Shown piece by piece: positions 16,471 through 24,821 of a DNA stretch of 64,000 nucleotides. The stretch comes from Streptomyces caniscabiei. GTDB lineage: Bacteria > Actinomycetota > Actinomycetes > Streptomycetales > Streptomycetaceae. The notes under the pieces were generated by a model. The model worked only from the letters and a program-made list of their open reading frames with translations. It made no database searches and was not told where the DNA came from. The stretch covers positions 1 through 64,000 of the forward strand of contig NZ_JABXWI010000015.1 of assembly GCF_014930365.1 (NCBI RefSeq). The letters run 5' to 3'. Numbering within the stretch: position 1 is the stretch's first letter; the number at the start of each line of letters is the position of its first letter. Made by a program: the position numbers and the translations under genes.

Positions 16471-17283
16471 TCAGCGGGTGTGCGGGTCGGGCAGGGTGAC
16501 GGGCTCGCCGGGGGTGGGCCAGCACAGCGGGACGCCGACGCCGTCGAAGACCTGCTGGACGTGGCTGCGGTCCTCGGTGTAGTGCGCCCAGCCCTCGGCG
16601 TGCACGGCCACCACGAGGGGGTCGCCGAGCAGGCTGCGGGCCTCGACGGCCTGGACCGCGGTCAGCGACAGCCGTACGTCACCGAATGCCTCGAAGCCGG
16701 CCGCGCCCAGGTGCAGCAGCGCCACGTCGATGTGGTACCGGTCGGCCAGGGCGCTCATCGCGTCCAGGTCGACGGTGTCACCGGAGACGTACACGCTCGG
16801 TGCGGAGCCGTCGTCGGTGTGCAGGAGGAAGCCGGTGACCGGACCGGTGAGGTCCTCGGTGCCGACGGGCCCGTGGCGGGCGGGGACCGCGGTGATGTTC
16901 AGCGGCGTGCGGCCCGGCTTCGACAGGGTCCGGGTCTGCCAGGGCTCCAGGCCGACGGCTGCACCCCCGAGATCGGTGGCGCCGGCGACGGTGGTGAACA
17001 CCTGCGAGGCAGCGGAGGCCACCGTACGCCCGGCGGTGTCGAGGTTGTCCAGATGCCCGGTGTGGCTGACCACGACGGCGTCGAGAGCGGGCAGTTGCGA
17101 GGGCTTCAGCGCCGGGTCGGCGGTCTTGCGCACCGAGACCGGGCCGTCCTGGTACTCGGTGCCGGCGGCGTCGAAGGTCGGGTCGGTCAGCAGCGTCCAT
17201 CCGGCCAGGCGGATCAGGGCGGTGGGGCCGCCGAGCACCGTCACAGTGTTCGCGGCGCGGGGCACAGCAACGTCGGTTACCAC
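16471..17283 (-). CDS. MBL-fold metal-dependent hydrolase (UlaG-like)
   Basis: The 270-residue product has the metallo-beta-lactamase layout: LIRLAGWTLLTDPTFD near residue 25, the metal motif VVSHTGHLDNLD near residue 75 (an HxxHxDN variant rather than HxHxDH), PARHGPVG near 135, VYVSGDTVDLD and a late LVVAVHAEGWAH. It starts with GTG at 17283, five bases after AAGGAG, which fixes the start against a longer open frame. It is divergent from the HxlR gene at 17374 across 90 bases and is probably regulated by it. Substrate unknown. Confidence 0.82.
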   Translation of the reverse strand: MVTDVAVPRAANTVTVLGGPTALIRLAGWTLLTDPTFDAAGTEYQDGPVSVRKTADPALKPSQLPALDAVVVSHTGHLDNLDTAGRTVASAASQVFTTVAGATDLGGAAVGLEPWQTRTLSKPGRTPLNITAVPARHGPVGTEDLTGPVTGFLLHTDDGSAPSVYVSGDTVDLDAMSALADRYHIDVALLHLGAAGFEAFGDVRLSLTAVQAVEARSLLGDPLVVAVHAEGWAHYTEDRSHVQQVFDGVGVPLCWPTPGEPVTLPDPHTR

Positions 17284-17373
17284 AAGTACTCCTTGACGAT
17301 CAGCGGTTGGCTCGCTCACTCTGACTGAGTTACTTTCTCGAGGGAAGTACATACCTTTAGGTGAGGTGAGCAC

Positions 17374-17748
17374 GTGCAGGAAAGTGCACGAGGCAACGTC
17401 CGCAATCCCGCCTGCCTGAGCAGGCAGCTGTTCGACCTGGTCACCGCCCGGTGGGCCACCCTGGTCCTGGTCGACCTGATCGACGGCCCGCAACGCTGGT
17501 CCGAGCTGCGCCGGAGTGCCGGCGGTGTCAGCGACAAGATGCTCGCGCAGACCCTGCGCGACCTCGAAGCCGGTGGCCTGATCACCCGCACCGTGCACGC
17601 CGACCGCCCACCGACGGTGCTGTACGCCCTGACCGACCTCGCCCGCGGCGCCACCGCCGCACTGCAACACCTTCAGAACTGGGCCGAGGAGCACACCAGC
17701 GACTACGACCACTACCGGCGTACCCACACCACTGCCCCGAAGCCCTGA
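17374..17748 (+). CDS. HxlR-family transcriptional regulator
   Basis: The 124-residue product has the HxlR winged helix: LFDLVTARWATLVLVDLIDG, then RWSELRRSAGGVSDKMLAQT and LRDLEAGGLITR with the wing LYALTDLARG. The Cys at residue 14 precedes the helix, at a position often used for redox or electrophile sensing in this family. It starts at GTG 17374. The divergent hydrolase is the likely target. The 90-base gap contains the AT-richer word TTACTTTC and a palindromic-looking TTTCTCGAGGGAA that could be an operator. Confidence 0.85.
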   Translation: MQESARGNVRNPACLSRQLFDLVTARWATLVLVDLIDGPQRWSELRRSAGGVSDKMLAQTLRDLEAGGLITRTVHADRPPTVLYALTDLARGATAALQHLQNWAEEHTSDYDHYRRTHTTAPKP

Positions 17749-18068
17749 CAAGGCCGGCCCGGTGCACACGTCACCGGACTCTCCTGCGCGAAGGCTGACG
17801 AAGGCAAGGTGCCCGGTGGGTGGGGTGGGTAGTTAGGTCCGGGCGGTCGAGAAATCGGTTTGCCGGGGGCGTCTGCGGGCCTAGCATGCCGCAGTCGTTC
17901 CGAGTGGACTTCCGAGGCGAGTCACGAGCGGGGTTCCGAGTGGAGTCCGGCTGGCGTTCCGGGGCGTTCGGCCAGGTGGTTCGCCAGGTGCTGCGAAGTG
18001 ATTCGAATGGTGTCCGGGATTTCGGACGGAGTGGTGCGTGTGATGTCGAGCGGGTCGGGTGAAGGGGA
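17749..18068. other. Gene-free stretch before the ABC-2 operon
   Basis: No supported gene. The sequence contains repeated words (TTCCGAGTGGA occurs twice; several GTCCGG/TTCGG words) in the second half. It should hold the promoter of the ABC-2 exporter operon, but no clear -35/-10 pair stands out. Confidence 0.45.
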
Positions 18069-18077
18069 GTGGCGCCG

Positions 18078-19232
18078 TTGTCCGCGGTGATCGAGGCGCG
18101 TGGGCTGTCCAAGGTGTTCCAGACGACCGTGCGGCAACCCGGGTTCGTGGGGGCGCTCAGATCGCTCGTCAGTCCGCGGCGTGTGGACAAGGTCGCCGTG
18201 CAGGACGTCGACTTCAGTGTGGGCAGAGGGGAGTTGCTCGCGCTCCTCGGTCCCAACGGGGCCGGCAAGTCCACCACCATCAAGATGCTCACCGGCATCC
18301 TCACGCCCACCTCGGGCGAGGCACTCGTCGCCGGTGTCGTCCCGCACCGGGACCGGGAGCGCAACGCCCACAACATCGGGGCCGTCTTCGGGCAGCGCAC
18401 GCAGTTGTGGTGGGACCTCCCCGCCCGGGAGTCGTTCGAGATCCTCCGGGACATCTACGGCGTTCCCGAAGCACGGTTCCGCGAGCGCATCGAGGAGTTC
18501 GACGGGCTCCTCGAACTCTCCGGGTTCTGGGACACCCGGGTCCGCCATCTGTCCCTCGGGCAGCGGGTGCGCTGCGATCTCGCCGCCTCCCTGCTCCACG
18601 ATCCTCCCGTCGTCTTCCTCGACGAACCCACCATCGGCATGGACGTGGTGGTGAAGGAGCAGGTACGGCGGTTCCTGCGGCACCAGGTCGAGGAGCGCGA
18701 CCGTACCGTCCTGCTCACCACGCACGACATGACCGAGGTGGAACGCCTCGCCGAACGCGTCGTGCTCATCAACCACGGCCGGATCGTCCTCGACGGCTCC
18801 CTCCAGGAGATCCGGCGGCGCTTCGGCGGCACCTGGCAGGTCCGCGCCACCCTCGCCGACCCGGCCGACGTCGAGGCCGTCGAGCAGGGCGAAGGGGGCG
18901 GCGGTCCCGTTGCGCTGCCCGGGTTCGGCGGTATCGGGGTACTGCGGCGCGAAGGGCCGCGGGTCGTCTTCGGGCCGGTCGGGGAGGACGCGCCCACCGT
19001 CCACGAGGCCCTCAAGGTGATCATCGGGCGGTTCCGGGTCGCGGACCTCGCGCTGGAGGAGAACGACCTGGAGGACGTCATGCGCGCCGCCTACCTCAGC
19101 GACGTACCGCCCCAGGGGGATCGAGAGGAAGGCCAGGTGGATCAAGAGGAGCAGCACCTGGCTACCGTCTCCGCCTCCGCCTCCGCCCGCACCCCCGGCC
19201 CCCCTTCCCCCACCACCCCCGAGGGCAGCTGA
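18078..19232 (+). CDS. ABC-2 type exporter, ATP-binding protein
   Basis: The product (384 residues from the TTG used here) has Walker A GPNGAGKST, signature LSLGQRVRCDLAASL, Walker B PVVFLDEPTIGMD and H-loop LTTHDMTEVERLAE. The LSLGQ signature and the extra segment before Walker A (FVGALRSLVSPRRVDK) match the NatA-like group that works with DUF990/ABC2_membrane_6 permeases. The TTG at 18078 lies eight bases after AAGGGGAG; a GTG at 18069 overlaps that site, making it a poor start. The tail after residue 350 is low-complexity. It is first of three genes in one operon. Confidence 0.88.
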   Translation: MSAVIEARGLSKVFQTTVRQPGFVGALRSLVSPRRVDKVAVQDVDFSVGRGELLALLGPNGAGKSTTIKMLTGILTPTSGEALVAGVVPHRDRERNAHNIGAVFGQRTQLWWDLPARESFEILRDIYGVPEARFRERIEEFDGLLELSGFWDTRVRHLSLGQRVRCDLAASLLHDPPVVFLDEPTIGMDVVVKEQVRRFLRHQVEERDRTVLLTTHDMTEVERLAERVVLINHGRIVLDGSLQEIRRRFGGTWQVRATLADPADVEAVEQGEGGGGPVALPGFGGIGVLRREGPRVVFGPVGEDAPTVHEALKVIIGRFRVADLALEENDLEDVMRAAYLSDVPPQGDREEGQVDQEEQHLATVSASASARTPGPPSPTTPEGS

Positions 19233-19235
19233 ACC

Positions 19236-20099
19236 ATGGCCGCCACCACCCCCTCCGCTCCCACCCCCTCCACTCCCACCCCCACCACCCTCACCGCCGC
19301 CCTCTCCCGTGCCCGTCGCGTCTCCTGGATCACCCCCCGTGGTGAACTGCTCGCGCCGCCCCGGATGTCCGCCACTGCCATACGGCTCTTCGTCCAGGTC
19401 TGCCTGGTCGTCTACCTCTGGCGCGGGCTGTACGCGAACACCGACTCCAGCGCCGGGCTCGACGAGACCCAGGCCGTCGGCTACGCCGTACTCGCCGTGC
19501 TCGCGAACCGTATCCGCGGCCTCGACCGGCAGGCGGGCCGCGACATGGTGATCCAGCACCTGCGCTTCGGCACGATCGTCTACTGGTACCTGCGGCCGAT
19601 GAAGCCCCAGCGCTACTACGCCCTGCGCGCCCTCGGCGACCAGCTGTACGGCTTCTGCTGGGTGTTCGCCGGATACGTGCTGTGTCTCGCCGTGGGCGTC
19701 GTCCCCCTCCCCGCCTCCCCCACCGTCGCCGGGGTCTTCGCGGTGAGCATGCTGCTCGGCCAACTCGTCCTCTACTACGTGATGATGCTGGTCGACCTGC
19801 TCTGCTTCTGGACCCTGCGCAACGAGGCGGCCCTGCTGATCCTCGTCTTCGCGCAGAACCTGCTCTCCGGCGTGTACGCCCCGCTCTGGTACTTCCCGGA
19901 CTGGTTCATCACGCTCAGCTCGTTCCTGCCGTTCCAGGCGACGCTCAGCGTGCCGCTCTCCATCTACGTCGGCCGGATCGCGGTCGGCGACGCCTTCGGG
20001 CAGTTGGCCGTCCAGGCCGTCTGGGTCGTCCTGCTCGCGCTGCTCACCCGCCGGCTCTGGGACCTGGCCGGCCGTCGCGTCGTGTCCCAGGGAGGATGA
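19236..20099 (+). CDS. ABC-2 type permease (ABC2_membrane_6 family), first subunit
   Basis: The 287-residue product starts with a Thr/Pro/Ser-rich segment (about 1-25) and then has six membrane helices, including LFVQVCLVVYLWRGLY near 50 and ALLILVFAQNLLSGVYAPLW near 205. The conserved pattern (short helices, LRNEAALLI, FLPFQATLSVPLSIYVG) fits the ABC-2 permease family that usually occurs as two adjacent genes. It begins three bases after the ATPase stop. Its stop overlaps an ATG of the next gene, although the better start there is six bases on. Substrate unknown. Confidence 0.85.
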   Translation: MAATTPSAPTPSTPTPTTLTAALSRARRVSWITPRGELLAPPRMSATAIRLFVQVCLVVYLWRGLYANTDSSAGLDETQAVGYAVLAVLANRIRGLDRQAGRDMVIQHLRFGTIVYWYLRPMKPQRYYALRALGDQLYGFCWVFAGYVLCLAVGVVPLPASPTVAGVFAVSMLLGQLVLYYVMMLVDLLCFWTLRNEAALLILVFAQNLLSGVYAPLWYFPDWFITLSSFLPFQATLSVPLSIYVGRIAVGDAFGQLAVQAVWVVLLALLTRRLWDLAGRRVVSQGG

Positions 20100-20101
20100 C
20101 C

Positions 20102-20962
20102 ATGGAGACCACAACCACACACAGCACCCAGGGGAGTTCCCAAGACATCCCCCACGGGGCCGCGCACGCCTGGCGGGTCGTCTGGCGGATCACCAAGCTC
20201 AACTTCAAGGCCCGGCTGGAGTACCGGGGCGAGTTCCTGATGGGCATCGCCATCGGGGCGATCTGGCAGGTCTCCATCGTCGTCTTCGCCTCCGTCCTGC
20301 TCACCCGGTTCCCCGGCCTCGGCGGCTGGTCCAGCTCCGACGTGCTGCTCATCGCCAGCATGCGCATGCTGGCCCACGGCCTCTACGTGCTCTTCCTCGG
20401 CCGGATCCAGTACATGAACATGCTCGTCCAGGAAGGAGTCGTCGACCCCTGTCTGATCCGCCCGATGCCGGTCTACCGGCAGGTCCAGCTGACGTTCTTC
20501 CCGGTCAACGCCATCGGCGACCTGGTCGTCGCGGTCGGTCTGTTCGTCGCCGCGCTCCAGCGCAGCGCGCTGGACTGGACCGCCGGCCGCATCACGTACG
20601 TGGTGGCCGGCGTCCTCGGCGGCATGCTCGTGGAGGCGGCGCTCTTCACCGCCCTGGCCGCCGCCGCGTTCCACTTCCCGGCCACGTCGTACTGGAGCCA
20701 GTGGCTGGAGGAGCTGATGGGCACCTTCGGCAGCTACCCGCTGAGCATCCTGCCGAAGGCCGCGTCCGCCGCGTTCACCTTCGTCGTACCGCTCGCGTTC
20801 ATCGCCTACTTCCCGGCCGGTGTGCTGACCGGTCACGGAGACGCGATGGGCGTACCGGAGGTGCTCGCGGTCGCCTCCCCCTTCATCGGCCTCACCGCCT
20901 TCGTCCTGTCACGCCTGCTCTGGAACTGGAGCCTCAGCAAGTACACGGGCGTCAACGGATAG
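20102..20962 (+). CDS. ABC-2 type permease, second subunit
   Basis: The 286-residue product has six predicted helices (for example GIAIGAIWQVSIVVFASVLL near 45 and YVVAGVLGGMLVEAALFTAL near 160) and the family pattern VQEGVVDPCLIRPMPVYRQV. Two in-frame ATGs compete: 20096, which overlaps the previous stop but abuts GGAGG with no spacer, and 20102, with a normal spacing of six bases; I choose 20102. Together with the two preceding genes it should form an ATP-driven exporter of two unlike permeases and an ATPase dimer. Confidence 0.85.
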   Translation: METTTTHSTQGSSQDIPHGAAHAWRVVWRITKLNFKARLEYRGEFLMGIAIGAIWQVSIVVFASVLLTRFPGLGGWSSSDVLLIASMRMLAHGLYVLFLGRIQYMNMLVQEGVVDPCLIRPMPVYRQVQLTFFPVNAIGDLVVAVGLFVAALQRSALDWTAGRITYVVAGVLGGMLVEAALFTALAAAAFHFPATSYWSQWLEELMGTFGSYPLSILPKAASAAFTFVVPLAFIAYFPAGVLTGHGDAMGVPEVLAVASPFIGLTAFVLSRLLWNWSLSKYTGVNG

Positions 20963-21013
20963 GAGGGGAGGGAGGGTTGGGGGAGCAGAAAGTGGGGGGA
21001 GGTGTCCTCCGGG

Positions 21014-21754
21014 TCACTTCAGCCGGGTCGCCAAGCCGTCCAGGACCCGGTCGAGGCCGTACTGGAACCCTTCCTCCCGGGCCGCCCGGGGATCCGCGCC
21101 GCGCTGTTCGGCGTAGCCCTCGCGCAGCAGCGGATAGTCCTGGGCGGCCTGTTCGGCGGCGGGCCACAGCTGTTCGACCATGCTCTGCTCGTCCTGCCCG
21201 CTGCGGGCGAGGACGTTGAGCCAGGCGGCCTCGGTGGTGGCCGTGCCGGTGACGTACGCGACGACCGTGGTGAGCGCGCGGTCGGCCTCGTCGGCCGGGA
21301 ACCCGGCGGTGGTCAGCACCCTCAGCATGGCCTCGGAGACCCGCATCCAGTTCGGGCCGAGATAGGACATCCCCAACTCGCCCTGCACCGAGGCGAGCCA
21401 CGGGTGGCGCAGGATCGTGGTGCGCAGGTTGTGGGCGCAACTCGCGGTGTCGGTGCGCCAGTTCGCCGCAGCGGGGGTCGTGGGCACCTCGATCTCGCCG
21501 TAGATCTCGTCGACGGCCAGCTCCAGCAGCTCGTCCTTGTTGGTGACGTGGCGGTAGAGGGAGGTCGCGCCGGCCCCCAGGCGGGCGCCGAGCTTGCGCA
21601 TGCTCAGCGCGTCGATGCCCTCCTCGTCGAGCAGCCGCAGCGCCTCGGCCACGATCTGCTCCCGGCTCAGCGCGGGCTGCTCCCGCCCTGTCCGGGGCCG
21701 GGTCCAGACCGACCGGATCCCCTCCTGCTTCCTGACCGGCTTCTCGGCTGCCAT
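21014..21754 (-). CDS. TetR/AcrR-family regulator (with TetR_C-type ligand domain)
   Basis: The 246-residue product has a helix-turn-helix at about 30-75 (LSREQIVAEALRLLDEEGID, then LSMRKLGARLGAGATSLYRH) and a C-terminal domain with ILRHPWLASVQGEL and TVVAYVTGTATTEAAWL, as in TetR proteins of the TetR_C type that sense drugs. It starts at ATG 21754, after AGGAGACG. Upstream lie three copies of CGTACGGC exactly 20 bp apart, possible operator sites. It is convergent with the ABC-2 operon; its target is not evident. Confidence 0.85.
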   Translation of the reverse strand: MAAEKPVRKQEGIRSVWTRPRTGREQPALSREQIVAEALRLLDEEGIDALSMRKLGARLGAGATSLYRHVTNKDELLELAVDEIYGEIEVPTTPAAANWRTDTASCAHNLRTTILRHPWLASVQGELGMSYLGPNWMRVSEAMLRVLTTAGFPADEADRALTTVVAYVTGTATTEAAWLNVLARSGQDEQSMVEQLWPAAEQAAQDYPLLREGYAEQRGADPRAAREEGFQYGLDRVLDGLATRLK

Positions 21755-21776
21755 GGGGATGCGTCTCCTCTCCTTG

Positions 21777-21824
21777 CGTACGGCTGACGCGACCGGCGTA
21801 CGGCCGACACGAACAGCGTACGGC
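21777..21824. promoter_or_regulatory. Three CGTACGGC repeats at exact 20-bp spacing, possible TetR operators
   Basis: CGTACGGC occurs at 21777-21784, 21797-21804 and 21817-21824. The spacing of 20 bp puts all three on nearly the same face of the helix. They lie 23-70 bases upstream of the tetR start on the minus strand, in the expected promoter. Each contains the palindrome CGTACG. Confidence 0.5.
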
Positions 21825-21897
21825 GTGCGCAGCCCGCAGAAGCCCGCAGAAGCCCGCAGCCCACCCCGCGCAGCCCGCAGCCCGCTTCTCCCGGAGG

Positions 21898-23598
21898 TCA
21901 GACTTCCGCTACGCGTCGGAACATGCCCGCCACCGCCAGCTCCGCCTCGATCCGGCCCACCGCGTCCCGCATCTCGGGGAGGACTGCCGTCACGCACTCC
22001 TCGATCGACCGCCGGCTGCTGTGCATCGCGACGTTCACCGCGGCGACGACCCGTCCGCCGCGCTCCCGCACCGGTACGGCGATGGACCGCAGCCCCTCCT
22101 CCAACTCCCCGTCGACGAGGGCGTACCCGGTGTCCCGTACGCGTTCCAGGACGGTCAGCAGTTGCCGCCGGTCGGTGACCGTGTGCGGGGTCAACGGGTC
22201 GAGACGCTCCGGCAGGGGGACCTCGGGCAGCCGGTCGGCGAGGATCACCCGCCCCAGGGACGTCGCGTACGCCGGCAGCCGCGTTCCGAGGGTGATGTTG
22301 ACGCTCATGATGCGGCTGGTGGCGACCCGCGCCGTGTACTGCACCTCCTCCGCGCCCCCGGTGAGGACGGCGAGGGACGCCGAGTCGTGGAGCCGTGCGG
22401 AGAGTTCGGCCAGGTGGGGCGCGGCGATCGCGGAGAGGGGCAGCATCGACAGGGGTGGGAAGCCGAGGCCCAGCACGCGGGGTGTCAGACGGAAGACCCG
22501 GTCGTACGACTCGACGTACCCGAGGTGTTCGAGGGTGATCAGCGCGCGCCGGGCCGTCGCCCGCGCGAGCCCGGTGGCCTGCGCGACCTCGGTGAGCGTC
22601 AGCTCGGCCCGGCCCTTGCCGAACGAGGTGATCACGGTGAGCCCCCGGGCGAGCGACTCGACGAACTCGCGGCCCAGTTCCTGCTTGGAGGCACCCGTCC
22701 AGGCGGCGAGCCCCGAGGCCGCCGCCCCGTCGCCCCCGACGACGGCACCGCCCATCCCCTTCGGCTCCCGCGGGTCGCGCGCTGCCCGCAGCTCTCGTTC
22801 CATCTCCGCCACTGTCGCGCGCAGCCGGGGCAGCAGTGTCGAGCGCAGCGCGTCCGCGGTGTGCCGGCTCGTGTGGCTGACGACGCTCGCCACACACGCG
22901 ATCCGTCCCGTACGGGGATCCCGTACGGGTACGGAGACCGCCACCAGCCCCGGTTCGATCAACTGGTCGTCCAGCGCCCACCCCTGGGCGCCCGCCCGGG
23001 CCGTACGGTCCTCGAAGTCGTCGTAGGCGCCGCCGCGCGGAGGGACCGCCGGGAAACCGTGGCCCTCCGGGTCGGCGGTGCGGCGGGCGTGCCACCGGGC
23101 CCAGTCGCCGGACTCCCACTCGGTGGCGAACAGGGGGCCCGGCGCGGTGCGTTCGGCGGGGAGGAGGTCGCCGATGCGGAAGCTGAGGGACATCGCGCGG
23201 CGGCGGGTGGCCTGGTGGATGAAGCGGACGCCGTCCTGGTCGCGGACCGCGAGGGACACCGACTCGTCGAGTTCGTCGGCGAGGGCGTCCGCGTGGGCGT
23301 CCAGGAGGCGGGGGAGGCGGAGGGCGGCCAGATAGGCGTTGCCCAGCTCCATCAGCCGGGGGGCGAGGACCGCGTCGCGGCCGTCCAGCCGTACGTAGCC
23401 CATGCGGGCCAGGGTCGCCGTGATCCGGTCCACGGTGGAACGGGCCAGCCCGGTCGCCTTCTCCAGCGCGCTCGGACTCAGCGTGCCGTCCGCTTCGGTG
23501 AGCCGGCGCAGCACGGTGATGCCCCGCATCAGGGGGGCGACGGCTTCGGGCGGCGCGGGCGCGGGGGCGGCGACCGCGCCGGGGGCGTTCGGGAGCAT
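21898..23598 (-). CDS. Double IclR-family regulator (two complete IclR modules in one chain)
   Basis: The 566-residue product contains two IclR units. The first has its helix-turn-helix at about 28-75 (LSPSALEKATGLARSTVDRI) and an effector domain to about 265. The second starts near residue 310 with LTLTEVAQATGLARATARRA and an effector domain with LGTRLPAYATSLGRVILADR to the end. A Gly/Ala-rich linker joins them. Fused IclR pairs are known among actinobacterial regulators of aromatic degradation (PcaR/PobR-like), but no such catabolic genes are next to it here. The ATG at 23598 is the first start. Target unknown. Confidence 0.85.
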   Translation of the reverse strand: MLPNAPGAVAAPAPAPPEAVAPLMRGITVLRRLTEADGTLSPSALEKATGLARSTVDRITATLARMGYVRLDGRDAVLAPRLMELGNAYLAALRLPRLLDAHADALADELDESVSLAVRDQDGVRFIHQATRRRAMSLSFRIGDLLPAERTAPGPLFATEWESGDWARWHARRTADPEGHGFPAVPPRGGAYDDFEDRTARAGAQGWALDDQLIEPGLVAVSVPVRDPRTGRIACVASVVSHTSRHTADALRSTLLPRLRATVAEMERELRAARDPREPKGMGGAVVGGDGAAASGLAAWTGASKQELGREFVESLARGLTVITSFGKGRAELTLTEVAQATGLARATARRALITLEHLGYVESYDRVFRLTPRVLGLGFPPLSMLPLSAIAAPHLAELSARLHDSASLAVLTGGAEEVQYTARVATSRIMSVNITLGTRLPAYATSLGRVILADRLPEVPLPERLDPLTPHTVTDRRQLLTVLERVRDTGYALVDGELEEGLRSIAVPVRERGGRVVAAVNVAMHSSRRSIEECVTAVLPEMRDAVGRIEAELAVAGMFRRVAEV

Positions 23599-23675
23599 GG
23601 GTTCACGGTAATGCGGTCGGGCTGCGCCGCTGTGCCGGGCGCCTGATAGCTCGGGGGTTCGGGTGCGTTGGCGGG

Positions 23676-23717
23676 TGCGGGTCCGGTGGGGCTTCTCGCG
23701 CAGTTCCCCGCGCCCCT
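23676..23717. repeat. Left arm of a 42-bp inverted repeat around the IS element
   Basis: This arm is the exact reverse complement of 24747-24788. It contains CTCGCGCAGTTCCCCGCGCC, a word widely repeated between Streptomyces genes. Without the insertion the two arms would be separated by about 130 bases and could form a long hairpin. Confidence 0.8.
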
Positions 23718-23842
23718 GAAAAGCAGGGGCTGCGCCCCACGCTTTCCGGCCCGCCCGGCCGCCGCCCTTCGGCCCGCCCGGCTGCCGTCTTCAGGCCCGC
23801 CCGGCCGTGGTCTTTCAGGCCCGCAGGGGCCTGACGCTTTTA

Positions 23843-24744
23843 GGAGTCCTTGCAGAAAGATCGTGTTGTGGCACGGTGGAGAGGTATGTGATCCCGTCTT
23901 TTGTGGGGTGTGGACCATGGCGCGGCGGAAGCCGTGGGAGGTCAGTGACGAGTTGTGGGCGGTGATCGAGCCGCTGTTGCCGAAGCATGAGCGGCGGTTC
24001 CGGTATCCGGGGCGCAAGCGGATCGATGACCGCAGGACGCTGCAGGGTGTGCTGTTCGTCCTCTACACAGGTGTTCAGTGGGAGTTTCTGCCGCAGGAGT
24101 TGGGGTTCGGTTCGGGGCCGACGTGCTGGCGTCGGCTGGCCGAGTGGCAGGAGGCGGGGGTGTGGGAGGAGCTCCAGCGGGTGCTGCTGGACGGGTTACG
24201 GGCGGCGGACCGTCTCGACTTCTCCCGCGCCACCGTCGACGCCTCGCATGTGCAGGCCAAGCGGGGGCGCAGCAGCCCAAAAGTCGGTCCGAGCCCGGTT
24301 GACCGCGCACGGCCGGGCTCGAAGCATCACGGGCTGACCGATGCCCGCGGCACTCCGCTGCGGGTGTCGCTGACCGGCGGTCACCGTCACGATGTCACCC
24401 AGCTTCTGCCGCTGGTCGACAGCCTTGGGCCGGTACGGGGCAAGCGGGGCCGGCCCCGGCGCAAGCCCCGCACGTTGTACGCCGACCGCGGCTACGACTA
24501 CGACATCTACCGCCGCCGTCTGCGCGAACGCGGCATCACACCGAAGATCGCCCGGCGAGGCCGGCCACACGGCTCGGGCCTGGGCAAAGTCCGGTGGGTC
24601 GCCGAGTCGGCCATCGCCTGGCTCCACGGACCCCGCCGCCTACGGACCCGCTGGGAAAGGAGAGACGACATGCACGACGCCTTCCTCCAGCTCGCCCACT
24701 GCATGACCCTCGCCCGCAAGCACCCGGCTTTCTGAAAGCACCCC
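23843..24744 (+). mobile_element. IS5-family insertion sequence, 902 bp
   Basis: The element has imperfect terminal inverted repeats: left GGAGTCCTTGCAGAAAG (23843-23859), right GGGGTGCTTTCAGAAAG read inward from 24744; 14 of 17 positions match. A 3-bp TTA flanks both ends (23840-23842 and 24745-24747), the expected target duplication. It carries one transposase gene. The insertion point is at the inner edge of the right arm of a large inverted repeat. Confidence 0.85.
23917..24735 (+). CDS. IS5-family transposase
   Basis: The 272-residue product has an N-terminal helix-turn-helix-like region (WEVSDELWAVIEPLLPK, then RRTLQGVLFVLYTGVQWEFL) and the DDE catalytic triad: the first Asp in TVDASHVQAKRG (about residue 107), the second in LYADRGYDYD (about 189) and the Glu in RWVAESAIAWL (about 228). 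Many related IS427-group elements need a frameshift to join two frames; here a single intact frame covers all motifs, so the element may be active. The stop lies inside the right terminal repeat. The ATG at 23917 precedes the conserved opening. Confidence 0.92.
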   Translation: MARRKPWEVSDELWAVIEPLLPKHERRFRYPGRKRIDDRRTLQGVLFVLYTGVQWEFLPQELGFGSGPTCWRRLAEWQEAGVWEELQRVLLDGLRAADRLDFSRATVDASHVQAKRGRSSPKVGPSPVDRARPGSKHHGLTDARGTPLRVSLTGGHRHDVTQLLPLVDSLGPVRGKRGRPRRKPRTLYADRGYDYDIYRRRLRERGITPKIARRGRPHGSGLGKVRWVAESAIAWLHGPRRLRTRWERRDDMHDAFLQLAHCMTLARKHPAF

Positions 24745-24746
24745 TT

Positions 24747-24788
24747 AGGGGCGCGGGGAACTGCGCGAGAAGCCCCACCGGACCCGCA
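24747..24788. repeat. Right arm of the 42-bp inverted repeat around the IS element
   Basis: Exact reverse complement of 23676-23717. Its first base is also the last base of the TTA target duplication, so the IS landed precisely at the base of this arm. Confidence 0.8.
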
Positions 24789-24821
24789 GCCGAAAACGCA
24801 CCGCACCGCCCCCCACCCCCC

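Noticed and set aside
22021..23646. 541-codon plus-strand frame opposite the double IclR gene
   Set aside because: Shadow frame of a real gene; it reads as an Arg/Gly/Pro-rich mixture without motifs.
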